Shown: piece after piece, positions 20,681-32,882 of the stretch | Layout of the letters: every line of letters starts with the position of its first letter | Numbering within the stretch: position 1 is the first letter of the stretch | Source of the DNA: Telopea speciosissima | Taxonomy: Eukaryota; Streptophyta; Magnoliopsida; Proteales; Proteaceae | NCBI RefSeq assembly: GCF_018873765.1 | Contig: NC_057917.1 | Location: 59,454,464 to 59,518,463, forward strand | Direction of reading: 5' to 3' | DNA length: 64,000 bases | Made by a program: the position numbers and the translations under genes | The notes under the pieces: generated by a model | Told to the model about the DNA's origin: nothing | Database searches by the model: none | The model's input: only the letters and a program-made list of their open reading frames with translations

Positions 20681-21461
20681 GGACTTTTAAATAAAATGCT
20701 GAATCTTTGGTAAAACAGAATTTGAGATTGATACCACAATATATGAGACAAGAGGTACCAATCAAAATTGAAAAACTTAAAAAAAAGAGGGTTTGACCTT
20801 AACTCTCATGACCTTTAGTCTTAAAAATTATATAATATATAGGATTATGCTATGGATTTGGTTTCGGTTCCAATGTTTTCTAGTTGGTCTATCAATTCTA
20901 GAACCATTGGAAGACCAATAACTTAATCAACAAATCCAGAACCATTAGATGTGGAATAAAAGACATTCCACTCAAATAGATGATCCACCAGTAATTTTGA
21001 ATTACTTATTCCTTTCACCTGCCTATCTAAAGGACTACAAATAGCCTGCCTATAAATTTAGGATGACAATGAATGACGAATGCACTATCAGTAATAAGTG
21101 TGTGAACCCAAGAGTAAACCCAACAAATTGACAACAATGGGGAATAACACACACAAATAATATAAGATAGAATGGACACAAATATAAGAAGATTTATTAA
21201 TGTTCTTAACAGTGTCACAAACTAAGATGAAAAACTTTTAACCATACAATTATACATGAGATCATCTCCGAAAACAAGGATTAAAGTTATAAGGATATGA
21301 CATGTCATCAATTAATAACAGGAATCACCAAAGCATGAACCAACATGAATGCATACAACACTATCTCTAAAACAGAAACACCAGCAAATAAAAAAAATAA
21401 AAAAAACCTAAACCCAAAAAATAAGGCACAAAATTACTAGAATTCATTAAATTTGATGAAG
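20681..21461. other. AT-rich stretch without gene
   Basis: No coding, RNA or transposon signal recognised. Confidence 0.5.
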
Positions 21462-21466
21462 GTAGA

Positions 21467-21925
21467 TGTTAAGAAAACAACACCCAGAATGACGATTTGC
21501 AGAAGAAAACGAAAAACAGAGAAGACACACAACACACAACACCAAGGATTTACGTGGTTCACCCCTAAGATGGGAAGCTACGTCCACGGCCGAACAATAG
21601 AATAGATTTCACTATCTTTTGAAAATGTTACAAAACCTCTGATATAACCCTCTCAGAGAAAAGAACATTATATAGAGAAGACCTAACCCAGAAAGTACAA
21701 AATTGCCCCTAGAGCCCAGAACTGACCAACTAGTCAAGGTCGGACCAAAACATAACATGTCTCAAAACATATCGATTCGAAGGTCTCGACGAGCTCTACA
21801 CAACCCACCGCCTTTGGCACAGATGTCTCCACTTTTTAGGCCATCCGAGATCGTTTTGAGGCCGAAATGACCCTCCAAAGATCCTCAACCACTCTCTGAA
21901 CCAAAATCAGGCTTCACCAATAACA
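21467..21925 (-). repeat. Solo LTR (459 bp)
   Basis: Begins TGTTAAGAAAACAACACCC and ends CACCAATAACA, flanked by the exact target duplication GTAGA (21462-21466 and 21926-21930). It contains GGATTTACGTGGTTCACCCC, a phrase common in plant copia LTRs, and no internal region. Orientation is set tentatively by that phrase. Confidence 0.82.
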
Positions 21926-21930
21926 GTAGA

Positions 21931-22560
21931 AACATAAAATCGAAATCTAATTCTTGACTTCAACTGAAACATACCCCAATTTTCAGCAGGACAGGCAGAA
22001 AATTAATAAAGAAAAGAAACAAACCAAAGGAACTATTAACTGAGAAACGTACATCCTGAAACAGAGTGAGAGGGAAAAGTAAATAAACTCACTGTTTGGA
22101 AGAGAGGACAGAGAAAAGATTGCCAGAATCCGTCTTGGCTCAAGAATTACGGACTTTGCATATTGCAAAAAATCCTTACAAATACCAATCGATTACTCTC
22201 CTTATCTGGAATCCTGTCCAGATACCAATGCACCATCGTTAATGAATACAGTAAATTAAACTAGATAAAGCAAATTTGTTTCCAATTGAACTAATTAATC
22301 ACATATATCACAGAAAATTGCTCTTGCCTCAGCTGTGAGAGGCTCTGTAGCTTTCTCTGTAATCAACAAATAGAGAGAAAATTTTTCATTTTTTCTTTGT
22401 ACAAAAGTACAATAGATCGACAAGAGTAAAATTTGTGAATACTTACATAATTTCTCTGAAACGGAAGCAAACTGTTCATATGTGATCTCTACTCCCTCTC
22501 CTCTTCTACTATTCTTCTTGCTATTTCTTATTATTACTTTCTAATCTTCGCCACCCGTAT
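21931..22560. other. AT-rich stretch without gene
   Basis: Short frames only; no domain recognised. Confidence 0.45.
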
Positions 22561-23726
22561 TTTCTTCTAAATTCAGGTTGCATTACTCTTAAAATATCTC
22601 TCTAGTTGGTGATCTATATTGTCTCAAATGTATTTCATCAGCTTTGGTATACTTCTGATTCCAGCAACTAGAATTATAGTTCCAGAACTATACACTATAG
22701 TCCTGTTTTCTTAGTACCATTAGGAATTGTTTATGTAGGTTAGACCACTACTCTATTTTCAGAGATAATTTGCACAGTTATTCTACTGATTCTAACTAAT
22801 ACTCAACCAGGTCAGTAGCTCGTTGTGAAATCTCAGGCGAGATAATGCAAAAGTCGACCTGAAACTAGGGAAACCAGTGGGAGATCGACTGCAGCAGGAT
22901 CGATACAATGAAAGGAACAGCAGCAGGGTTCAAGACTGAGATCTAGTGGGCTCCTTCTAGGTCTGAAACAGTCCTCCAAGAATCACTCTGATTGGGAGGA
23001 AGATTGCTGAGACCAAAACCTTCGAATCAGCAGCAGTGAATAAGGAACTGATGCAGCTGCAAGTGTGGAAAGTGGTCTTCTTTGCCTCTGGACAGCAACA
23101 GCAGATTCAGTTGTTGTTTAGGATGCTCTCTAGGTCTTCACACATGTAGTAGCAGGTAGCAGCACTTGATTGCAGTCACACAAGAGCAGGAACAGTAGGA
23201 AATCAAATAAGAGGAGAAGTAGAAGATAGGAGAAGAAGGGGACAGGGATAAGGAGATTCGGCTCTCTCAGCCCTTCATCCTCACAATAGGACAGAATATC
23301 TTTGCCTTCATCTCCCTTTGGCCTCTAAAAGCCTTACATATAAATAGGTAACAATGACTTGCTCCTCAAGTTACAAAAATTAGAAAGTTTTAAATTTGAC
23401 AAGTCCTAACATTGGAAACTATAAAAACAGAAACAATAAAATAGCAAGTCTCTTATAAGGCTGAGACTTGGATTACAAGCAATGAAACTAACTGAAATAG
23501 AAACTTCTAAATAAAAGCTAAGCAACTAAAATAGAAACTCTAATTTAGAAACGATTAGCTAACAAAATAGAAACTAGGCCTATGCCAAAATAGAAACTAA
23601 ATTAATAGCAGCTTCTAATAGAATATTCCACCATCATCCAGAACCTAATCTTCACACCAAGAAGTCCACATCAACCCCAAACCACTGTTCATGTGAACAG
23701 TATCTCGTGGTACTGTTCACGTGAAC
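22561..23726 (-). mobile_element. LTR retrotransposon remnant (LTR about 22907-23726)
   Basis: On the minus strand the right end begins TGTTCACGTGAACAGTACC, followed by a second near-palindrome (CTGTTCACATGAACAG, near 23690). Near 22906 the minus strand reads CCTTTCA then TTGTATCGATCC, a plausible LTR end plus decayed primer site. The following 350 bases carry no recognisable gag. No target duplication was found, so the limits are approximate. Confidence 0.45.
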
Positions 23727-24543
23727 ATAAATTATTTTTTTTTTTGGGGGGGGGGGGAATTTGTCCGTCTTCTTCATGCTTCGATGTACATCACGAAAAC
23801 TATAAATTTTCTCCTATTTCTAGTCTATAATCTCTGTTTCTGTGATCCTATCAGTACTAATCTCTTGCTGGATTTTTCTGGTTCAGGATTACTTTAAATT
23901 ACCAACCAATCTAAGAATTGCATGTTTGTGTCTTATGCTTGAAGCAGACTGAAGTAACACAGCACAACTACAAGCACATGGTTGTAAGTCTCCACCAGTA
24001 AGAAGAGTTAAATGAAAAATGAAATTAAGGCTCACATACAATTAATGGATAGTACCATATCAATAAAAAAATGGCATATTAATAATCAGTAAATTAAATA
24101 TTTTCTTAACAACCTTTGACATATTTAAGGCATGTATTCAACTTCAAATTTTCTCTAGAACCAGAAAGCCCTTGATAAATAACTTAGAGTTTTCTAAGAC
24201 AGCACAGCAACACGTATATACTCATAAGTCACTTCCAGTAGGAAGAAATACTACAAAAGGAAAATGAGACATTACAGTTGGTAGACACTGTCCAAAAATA
24301 ACAACAATGAATATCAGTTTTTTGAGTTCCTTCAACACAGTCTTCTCAACTTGTTAGATGGAGTTTAGAGCTTTGGAACTGCTGCTGTGGTGGATGGACA
24401 AGATTCTAATAGTGAGGACATGGATGCAGCAGTAGAGACCTGCAGACATTCTCATGCATGATGGACAAGTAAGGTACCAGTAGCACTGCATCCATTATTT
24501 GCATTTGTCTAGATCTTACATTTTTTGTTCAAATGAAACATAT
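23727..24543. other. Stretch without gene
   Basis: Contains a T/G homopolymer junction (23730-23758) and otherwise AT-rich sequence. Confidence 0.45.
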
Positions 24544-24561
24544 TCTGTTCCGCCACTGCAA

Positions 24562-24911
24562 CAACAACAAACTCAGCCTTATCCCAACCTAATGGGGTCA
24601 GCTACATGGATCCAAACAAAACAAAGGGAAACTGAGTTCTAACAAAAAGAATGGGGAAAGAGAAGATTAGTGGAAAATGGAAAATCGCAAATGACAAATG
24701 AAAGACACAATAAGAAAGAAGAAAGATAATAAGATAATAAGAGGGAAGAAGCCCAACCCAGCACGATGGGAGAAACACAGCTAAACGGGGTCCGCTACAT
24801 GGATCCTTGTCCCCAGTAGGCCCTATCCGAACTCATACTTGAAACAAGACCTAGGCTATGCATGTCCTTCCTCACCACTTCTCCTATGGTCATTTTAAGC
24901 TTGCCCCTAGC
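24562..24911 (-). mobile_element. 5'-truncated RTE-type LINE, 3' end
   Basis: Bounded by an exact 18-base target duplication, TCTGTTCCGCCACTGCAA (24544-24561 and 24912-24929). On the minus strand it begins with codons for the C-terminus of an RTE reverse-transcriptase ORF (GEVVRKDMHSLGL, then SSMSSDRAYW). It ends with two versions of the typical GGATCCATGTAGCxGACCCC, GGGATAAGGCTGAG and a short GTTGTT tail. The segment between the two versions suggests an internal partial duplication. About 90% of the element is missing. Confidence 0.82.
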
Positions 24912-24929
24912 TCTGTTCCGCCACTGCAA

Positions 24930-26319
24930 TCTTCATAATTGGTAACAGGGGTTTTCACATGGAGTGATGACACAAGAAGTTTTCATTGGATTGTCTTAAA
25001 CCACCCCCAAAATAAACAAGATGACGCAACTGTCTTTTTGCCGGTAGGCAGAAACCAAGCAATGAAAAGTGGTAACAAGGCAAAACAAATGAACCCATCC
25101 TTTGACATGACATTCAATGTAGGGGGTTTGAGGTGGATCTCTAAAAAGTAGATGTTTATATCTTTACTTCCAATGGAAAAAATTTATTGAATCTAAAACA
25201 AATCCACTAAAGCTGAGAACCAGGATATTACAATTGGAAATAACCATGGCTAGTTCAATTATATGAAATCTAAAACAAATCAGAATATTTTTAGGCAAAC
25301 TGAAATCTAAATACTAAAGGAAAAGGAAGTTGATATAGTTGCATCACTCATACAATTGGAGAAAACCATGGCTAGTTTAATCATATGAACCTATAAGAAA
25401 AATGCATAGTTTGTTGCATCAGTATTCAGCTAGTTTCAACCCTCTGATCTAGACAATTGGCCCACCCACAGTTCCAAATCTACCCTTGGATATTAGTTAG
25501 ATGCATAAACATTTTCCAAACAATTTCGTAGTCATCCTTCTACCATTTTATTCACAGACACACTATAGCTTAAATTTCAAATTCAGATTTCAGAAAATTT
25601 AAGCAAACAGTCCCAAAATTCATTCTTTCATATGAAAGGGTGACCGATCAGAAGTTAAGCAAAAAAGGAAATCACATTTCACCATTTCAGGAAATGGCAG
25701 TATAACAGGTGCATTTGGAAAGAAAAAAAAGTTGCAGAAACCCAAAGAACTTGAAATCAGATATAAGAACCAAACCTTTCAATAGAATTAAAAGTTTAGA
25801 GATACACGAACATGGTTTGCTCCCTACAACATAGGTAGTGAGACCTGCCGCATAATTGCCTATAGCTCGGACATGGTCAAGACCATGAGTATATGTAGTT
25901 TACAGAGCTTATAGTATTGGTACCTTCATAGACGTGCATGTCTCCCTATAATGAGTCACTGAGCAGTATCACCACTTATGATCGTTGAGGAATACTCAAA
26001 GGCCATATGGATTTAAATTGTTTGCATGTAGTGTGTGTGTGTGCACTAATGTAAAAACATGTCTCTCATTTTTCTTTTATATTTGGAAACACAGATATCT
26101 CAAATTCATTGAAAGAAAACAAAAAATCTAATTTGAAATATTTATATGGCCAATAATAGGTAAAGCTTTTCTTAACAGGATCCATCCATCTGATTAGGTT
26201 TAGTTTGCCATTCAGCACCAAAGAAAGCAAGTTCTTGAACATCATTTACCTGAATTTGGAGGAAGACTGAACGGAGGTATGCAGTAGATAGTGACCAAAA
26301 CCTGTGATCAAATGACAAT

Positions 26320-26322
<3 letters not shown>
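24930..26322. other. AT-rich stretch without gene
   Basis: A 60-base block around CCATGGCTAGTTxAAT occurs twice (near 25243 and 25366), a small local duplication. An unrecognised frame lies at 24939-25151. Confidence 0.4.

Positions 26323-26366
<44 letters not shown>
26323..26366. repeat. (AT)n microsatellite
   Basis: 22 perfect AT units. Confidence 0.95.
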
Positions 26367-26369
<3 letters not shown>

Positions 26370-26683
26370 AGGGGAAATTATAAATAAATAGTACATTTAT
26401 TTTCAATACTTCTTGAATGAATGCTCTTTTTGAGAAATTTTCTTGGCTTTCTTTTATTTTCTTATTCACTTGAGAAACACACTATTTTTTTTGGTAAATA
26501 AGGGGTGGGGGGGAGGGGGACAGGATTCGACTGGGAAAGATTGCTATTTGAAAATAAAATCTTAAGCTCCTAATCTTCAAAATTCCAATCGTATATTTTT
26601 TTTAAGCTACATAGTTTATAAGCACCTAATTCCTCATCAAGTTCAACTCATTTACCTCAGATTCAGCAAATTCACAATTCGCT

Positions 26684-27202
26684 TTGAACTCTGAACATAG
26701 GTTCTGACAATCTGTAATTCTACATCCTTAAAGTCCATTATGTATTATTCTTTCCTTTGCATCAATCCCTCCAAGACATTGATTTTTTTGTCTGTCACAC
26801 TACAATGATAAAGAAAATATATTGTTAAATAAATGCATCTCAAAACATATCAGAATGGATAACAATGGACAATAAAGAGTCCAAGTTTGGTGGGGAGAGT
26901 AAATAATATGAAGAGCTTCAATAAGGAAGTTACATAATATAAGGCCTTCAACTCTGAATATAGGTTCTGACAATCTGTAATTCTACATCGTTAAAGTCCA
27001 TTATGTATTATTCTTTCCTTTGCATCAATCCCTCCAAGACTGAATTTCTGTCACACTACAATTGATAAGGAACTATATAGTTAAACAAATGCATCTCAAA
27101 ACATAACAGAATGGATAACAGTGGACGATAAAGAGTCCAAGTTTGGTGGGGAGATTAAATAATATGAAGAGCTTCAGTAAGGATGTTACATAATATAAGG
27201 CC
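26684..27202. repeat. Tandem duplication, unit about 260 bp
   Basis: Copy 1 is about 26684-26946 and copy 2 about 26947-27202. They share long identical blocks such as GTCCATTATGTATTATTC and GAGTCCAAGTTTGGTGGGGA. A 15-base indel (near 26790) and scattered substitutions separate them. No coding role is seen. Confidence 0.87.
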
Positions 27203-27945
27203 ACTAAAATGCCCAAACTTCAGTAAAACTTATGTTTCGACTTTGCCCCATCAGAGTATGGCAAACAGAAGGTGGACGAGAAACCAATCCAAAGCCCAAT
27301 TAGCCATTAAATGGGCAGGGCAGGGTAGGACAACCCCTCCCCCATCAAACCCATCCAATTTTCATAGCCAATATTTGATGCAACCTCAAAAATAGAAAGC
27401 TCTATTATTGATTTTAATGTTCTGTTTTGTTCAAGGTAAAAGCTATGTATAATAGAAATTTGTAGATAAAATCAGTAAAAAAAACTTTAGATTTAAGTAA
27501 ATTTTATTTTTTTTAAGCGATTTTTACTTGGAATGAACTAAGCTTAAATTTAAGTCTAGGGATAAGAGTTAGAGCTATCAAAATTTAAGATGAGATCAAC
27601 AGTTAATAAAGAACACAACAGTCCTTGATAAATTGTACGATCCAATGCTCTTAATTGGGGGTAGAACAGTGACTACCTATGGAGTTTTGGCATCTTTTAT
27701 TTATTTATTTTTTAATTTCAAAGTTTAACTTCATTAGAAATAATTAAATAAATAAAGGATCCAAGAAATTAAAGAGGACATCAGTTGAAAAGCAAATAAA
27801 TATATATCAATGTAAATTAGAATTGCAGAGAAGTCATACCTTAGAAAATGCTTGTTTACTATTGAATGCATCACCTCCTCTTCTACTCCAAGAGACGGCC
27901 CCAACATCCACGGTTTTGTCTCATAGGTATTGGTGATATCTATGA
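27203..27945. other. Downstream flank of the NLR pseudogene
   Basis: No gene seen. AT-rich, with a T-rich stretch near 27500 and 27700. Confidence 0.5.
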
Positions 27946-30900
27946 TCAGAAGATGACCTTTGGAATGTGGGATATCTTGTGCCAGTCTTCTCCTCCTTCT
28001 TTACATCGTCTCTTTAAGACAGGGCAACCATTTATAGAAAGAGTTTGCAAGGCTGTAGTGTGTTTTAAGCTCTCTGGCAAAGACATCAACTGAGGTAGAT
28101 GGCCAATATGTAGTTCTTGAAGGGAAGTGAGGTGCCAGAAATCCTCCAATTGGAAGAGTTCTAACTCTGGACAATCATCAATCCACAAATCCTCGAGAGC
28201 TGTTAAATATCTCATCCCTGATAGAGATGATAGTCCATGACAAGAGTTAATTCTCAATGCCTTTAAAGAGCTCAACACCTGGAATTGGGTCTCATCCTCC
28301 CACAAACATTTCATAGCATAACACCTTTCAACCCAAAAGTCTTTAAGAGAGCTAAAGCCTAATTCCCCAGGCCTAATAGACAAACTTGGCAATGTGATGA
28401 GGTTGTAGCAGACAGAAAATTCAATTGATCTTGAAGAGCGGAGAGGTTCTGAATTTGTAGCAGTCCATCTGGAATGTTTTCATTTTGCGTTTTTAGTTCT
28501 AAACGCTGAAGAGACGGGAGCAATGGGAGAGTTGTCAACTTGTCACAATTCTTAATCTTCATTGACACAAGGCAACGGAGTACTTCTCTTCCTTCTGCAA
28601 CATTCAACAACAATTCTTCCAGATTTAGCATTTCTTCTAAAACTATGTCTTCCAGCAATGTGAATCCTCCTTTACCCAAGTCATCAACACCACCACTGTA
28701 GAACTCAACAGTACCCAAGTGTCGTACAGAATCTATTCTACTTAATTCAAGGAATTTAAGAAGTGGCAGATGCCCAAGAGGCGGGAGATGTTTACATCTC
28801 TGACAGTCTTTGAGTACGACACGAACCAAATTTTGGAGCGACAAATCCTCCATCCAACCAGGAAACTTCATGCCCTGGTAGTTTTCTATTTCCAATCTTT
28901 TTATGGTTGCTGGGGGCTGGAGGCCTTCTAGCACCTCTTCAGAAGATGCATTTTCTTGGATTATGGGAGTCTGGTCATCAATATATCGAGACCAAGACAG
29001 GGTTAAAGAGTCAAGGTTTCTCTTTCTTATCAAATTGGCTTCTTCAGCATCCATTGAATTCTTCATGTTCTCAAGACCTTTTATGTGTAGTGGTCCTCTA
29101 AGGTTGTTCAGTCCTTGTAACTCACTGATACCACATCCACCCTTCTTCCCCATAATGAACATGCTTAATGTCTGGAGGTGAATCAGCCGCCCTATCCCTA
29201 TTGGAATATGACTTAGTGAGTGACATTCACGAATATCCAGGTGCCTAAGGTTCCTCATGGTACTCATGTTTGCAGGCAACTTTTGAGGATATATACATCT
29301 GAACAGTATCAATATCTGCAAATTTTTTAGGTTGCTCAAGGATTCAGGTAATTTCGACATCAATCTTGGCCCAGAGAGGTTCAGGTACCTCAAGTGTATC
29401 AAATAGGCTACTGAAGATAGCCTATATCCATTATTTGATCTTGACTGACTCAAAGTTGAATTCTGCTGGCAGGGGGCCAACTAGGAGCAGGGTACGTAAG
29501 GTTTCAGATTTACGTAAGAATTCATTAATATTAGATGGAAATTCATACAAAGACAAGTGTCCAATCCTTGTCTTGTTAAGGCCAAACATTCATTATCCAT
29601 AACAGAACATGCAAGATCATGGACTAGATCATGCATCTTACAATACACTGCATTGCCATCACCATCTTCTTTTACATCTTGGAAGAAAGACCTTTGCAGT
29701 AACTCATTGAAAATTTTATTCCCCATGTCTTCCAACTCCATTTTACGCTTTTAACTTTTAGATGGAAAAAAACCATTAGCCATCCAGAGATGGACTAACT
29801 TTTCCTTCTTCATCCGATAATCCTTTGGGATTATGGAGCAATAAGCGAAACATTGCTTCAGATATGAAGGCAGATGATTGTAGCTCAATCTCAAGGCCGG
29901 CAAAATGGTATTTTCTTCATCTTCTGGAAGATCCCAAATTTCACTGTCTCTCACGAACAACCATTCAGTCTCTGTATGTTTGAAACGCATAAGCTTCCTA
30001 GAGCCTTTGCAGCCAGAGGTACACCTCTACACTTCTTCACAATCTCCTTACCTGTCACTTCCAAGTTTGAATTCTCACCTCTGCCATTGTCAAATGCGCG
30101 TTGCTTGAACAAAGCTCAACAATCGTCCTCTCAGAGTATTTTCAAATGGTGGCCAGGAAATGGGCCCATGAACGACGCTACTTTTTCAATACGAGTGGTT
30201 ACAAGAATTGAACATCCTTGAATTCCACATGTTAATGAAGACTTCAACATATCCCACTTGTTCTGATCTTCATTCCAAACATCATCTAGGACAAGCAAAA
30301 ACATCCTCCTACTCAACATCTCACGAAGCCGCCTTTGCATTGGATCCAAGTCCGAGAGATCACATGCAGTTCCACTCAGATTCTATGATTGCTTTGGTAA
30401 GCCTTTTCACATCGAAATCATCAGATACACAAACCCAAATTCTGGTTTAAATGATTTTTCACTCTTTCATCGTTGTAGACTAGTTGTGCAAGTGTGGTCT
30501 TCCCAAGACCACCTAATCCAATTATTATTATTGGATAAACCAGTAAATTTGGGTTGCTATTGTTGTCCAGCAATAGTTTAATTATCTCTTCTATGTCCTC
30601 TTCTCTGTCATAAATTGGGTGTTCAGTAGTCAGAATGGAGCTAGTCTCTCGTTCAGTACTGCTCTCATCAACAGTCCATTCCGCAGTTCCCCGCGGGTTC
30701 AAATGAAAATCGGACCTCTCTTAGCAATATCATCAAATCTCCCTCTAATATCTTTAATTCTCTGTCCAATCTTGCGACGAAACTTAAGTTGTTCATAATT
30801 AAACCAAGATAAGAAAGAGTGGCTTACCTGGTTGGTACAGTTGCCGCAGTTTCTCATCCGGTCTTCTTCTAATTGAAGTGCTTTGGCCTCACACTCATCT

Positions 30901-31130
30901 AAGATATCCTCTGCATCATAAGCCGCCTCCTTGAGTTTCTTTAACCAACCTCTGATCGTCTCTTCTTTGAATTGATTCTCGTCAGCATTCTTCAATACAT
31001 TTCGAATTGTGGCTAAGGCGCTAGAAAGCCTTTCCATCTCTCGATCGACTCCCCATATCAAAGCAAACTCCCCCTGAAGTAGGGAATTGATGCTCTCAAG
31101 AACAACTTTAAGAATAGCTGCATCAACCAT
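27946..31130 (-). pseudogene. CC-NBS-LRR disease-resistance gene, RGA type, multiply disabled
   Basis: A single-exon NLR layout. The ATG at 31130 opens an Rx-type coiled coil (to about 30750). The NB-ARC follows, with P-loop GLGGLGKTT (near 30505), kinase-2 LLVLDDVW whose final Trp marks the CC class (near 30285), RNBS-B ILVTTR (near 30205), [10 protein letters not shown] (near 30010), [12 protein letters not shown] (near 29840) and [10 protein letters not shown] (near 29620). Leucine-rich repeats run from about 29480 to the TAA at 27946. Such proteins act as intracellular pathogen sensors. Breaks are frameshifts near 30706, 30450, 30370, 29995, 29590, 29480 and 28390, and in-frame stops at 30131 and 29751. 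A full-length product is therefore impossible. The LRR part (29480-28359) keeps a 373-residue open frame, but no start context or domain suggests that it works alone. Confidence 0.92.
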
Positions 31131-31650
31131 CTTTTTGGCAGCCTAATTGTCTGATTTGATCAAAGTTGTTTAGGTCTGTGAATTGGAAGGAAACTCTGAA
31201 TCTGTTTTGTGGGTATGATGGAAATGTGATGCTCAAGATTACAGAGTATAAGCATTTTTTCTTTTCCTTCCGTTCACCTCGTGCTTCCTTCCATCTTATA
31301 GACTATTACAAGTCCAATCCAAGAACAACTGTGTCAATGGGATCTGTGTGAGTGGTTCACCTAATTTGGTGTGAGATGGAACCTGTGTGAACAGCTGTGC
31401 TCTGTCAATTGGTTAGTATCGTATAGACTGGCCCACCTCAGAGATTTCTAGCCAAAACATCAAGTATATATGGATGATCTCAAATGCACACTAGTGGAGT
31501 ATTTTGAAGCCCAAGGGCAAGGGCTCATCCTCTTAAGGAAAGAAGCTTACAAGTCAATGCAATGGACCAGCCTTGGGAGGTCAGGCAGTTGGAACCTCGC
31601 AGGTGGGAGGAGCCAAGAAAGTCTAAGAGATGGGACTATGGGAGGTGAAG
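31131..31650. other. Upstream flank of the NLR pseudogene
   Basis: The old promoter would lie here. A 60-base block at about 31277-31335 resembles the two tandem copies at 32763-32882. A weak frame at 31470-31742 has no recognisable domain. Confidence 0.4.
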
Positions 31651-31663
31651 AGGGTGAGGTGTT

Positions 31664-32168
31664 ATTTATTTTTTTGGTAAAAGCACTTTATTTAGAAAAC
31701 ATGAAAGCTCATGGCTTTATGACTAGGGGTGTAAATAAATAGTTGAAATCCGTTTTTGTATTCGTGTTCGACTATTCGTATCCGTTCAGCATTATCCGAA
31801 TCCGTTCGAAAGCTAAATAGATGCAGATACGGATAGGTTATAGCTATCCAAAAAGCTATATTTACATATAAACGGATAAAATATCCAGTCCATATCTGTG
31901 TCTGTATCCGTTTAGCACTATCCAAATCCGTCCAAAAGCTAATCGGATGTGGATGCGGATATAGCACTATCCAAGGCGAATCTGATCCGTTGACATCCCC
32001 ATGTATGACACAAATCCATTAGCCATGGATCAAAAATAGGCAACACCATCGTGTACATTACTGAAAAGGTCTTCCTTGCCTAAGAGTCCGCATAACTGTT
32101 AATCTCCCTTGAAACAAAACTGAAGACACAACTTTCAAAACAAGAAGATAGATATATAGCATCCTCCA
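31664..32168 (-). mobile_element. 5'-truncated L1-type LINE, interrupted by a MITE
   Basis: Flanked by an exact 13-base target duplication, AGGGTGAGGTGTT (31651-31663 and 32169-32181). On the minus strand the body encodes a decayed RNase H end (REINSYADS, near 32085) and finishes in an A-rich tail (complement of 31664-31680). The hAT-type MITE at 31724-32001 lies within it. Confidence 0.75.
31724..32001. mobile_element. hAT-type MITE (278 bp)
   Basis: Ends are TAGGGGTGT and its imperfect complement ACATCCCCA. Flanked by an 8-base duplication, TTTATGAC (31716-31723) and TGTATGAC (32002-32009), differing at one base. Inside, ATCCGTT/AGCACTATCC words are repeated several times. No coding capacity. 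Confidence 0.72.
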
Positions 32169-32181
32169 AGGGTGAGGTGTT

Positions 32182-32660
32182 GCTACCGTGCAAAAAATCT
32201 TAATTTGGCGATTCTGCAGCAACGGTCACTGCTGTCATCATCGACAAGATACCCTGGTGTTTTCTTCAGACTTGGTGGTTGATCTCTCCTTTCCTTGATT
32301 CAATTCAATGGAGAATCACCCATTGTTACCGGGAAGCAAACTCAGTAGCAGATGCGGTTAGCAAATCAAGCGGCAAAACAAAAAATCTCAAGCACTTGGC
32401 AAGTCACTCCTAATTTCATTGCTCAGACTATTTCTTCTGAAGCGCTAGGCAGGCCCTATTATAGACTTCCATAATTTTATTTTTTGGAGCATTGGGATTT
32501 TTCCAGTTATTCTCCAGTTTCACCTTTTGCTGATGGCAATGCCGAAGGTGAAAGGTCAGACTTCTGAGAAGGATTTTTTATAGTTTTCCAGTTATTTATG
32601 TAACATCATTTCATTTACATTAATACATACTTTGCTGACCTTTAGCAAAAAAAATATATT
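32182..32660 (+). mobile_element. L1-type LINE 3' end (RNase H fragment)
   Basis: On the plus strand, residues SIQWRITHCYREANSVADAV (near 32305-32365) match the last strand and active-site region of the RNase H domain found at the end of plant L1 elements. The frame stops at TAA near 32410, and the sequence ends in an A-rich tail near 32648. The 5' part is absent or lost. Confidence 0.6.
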
Positions 32661-32762
32661 TCTTCCTTTCCTTTCGTTCACAACTACGAGTCAGTCAGTA
32701 GTAATGTATAATGTTAGGTGCTTGACTTGATTTTTGCAGGTATGTGTGTGGACAGAAACGTT

Positions 32763-32882
32763 TCTCGTGCTCCCTTCGATCTTGGACTATTGTAATTCCA
32801 GTCCAAGAACAACTGTGTGGACAGAAATCTCATGCTCCCTTCCATCTTGGACTATTTTAAATCCAGTCCAAGAATAGTTTGT
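32763..32882. repeat. Tandem 65-bp repeat (two copies)
   Basis: Copies start TCTCGTGCTCCC (32763) and TCTCATGCTCCC (32828), each followed by a CTTGGACTAT and CCAGTCCAAGAA block. A third, more diverged copy lies at about 31277. Its presence on both sides of the LINE pair suggests that these lie within one older repeated segment. Confidence 0.7.

Noticed and set aside
29366-30450. Several plus-strand frames opposite the NLR
   Set aside because: Antisense shadows of conserved NB-ARC and LRR codons.
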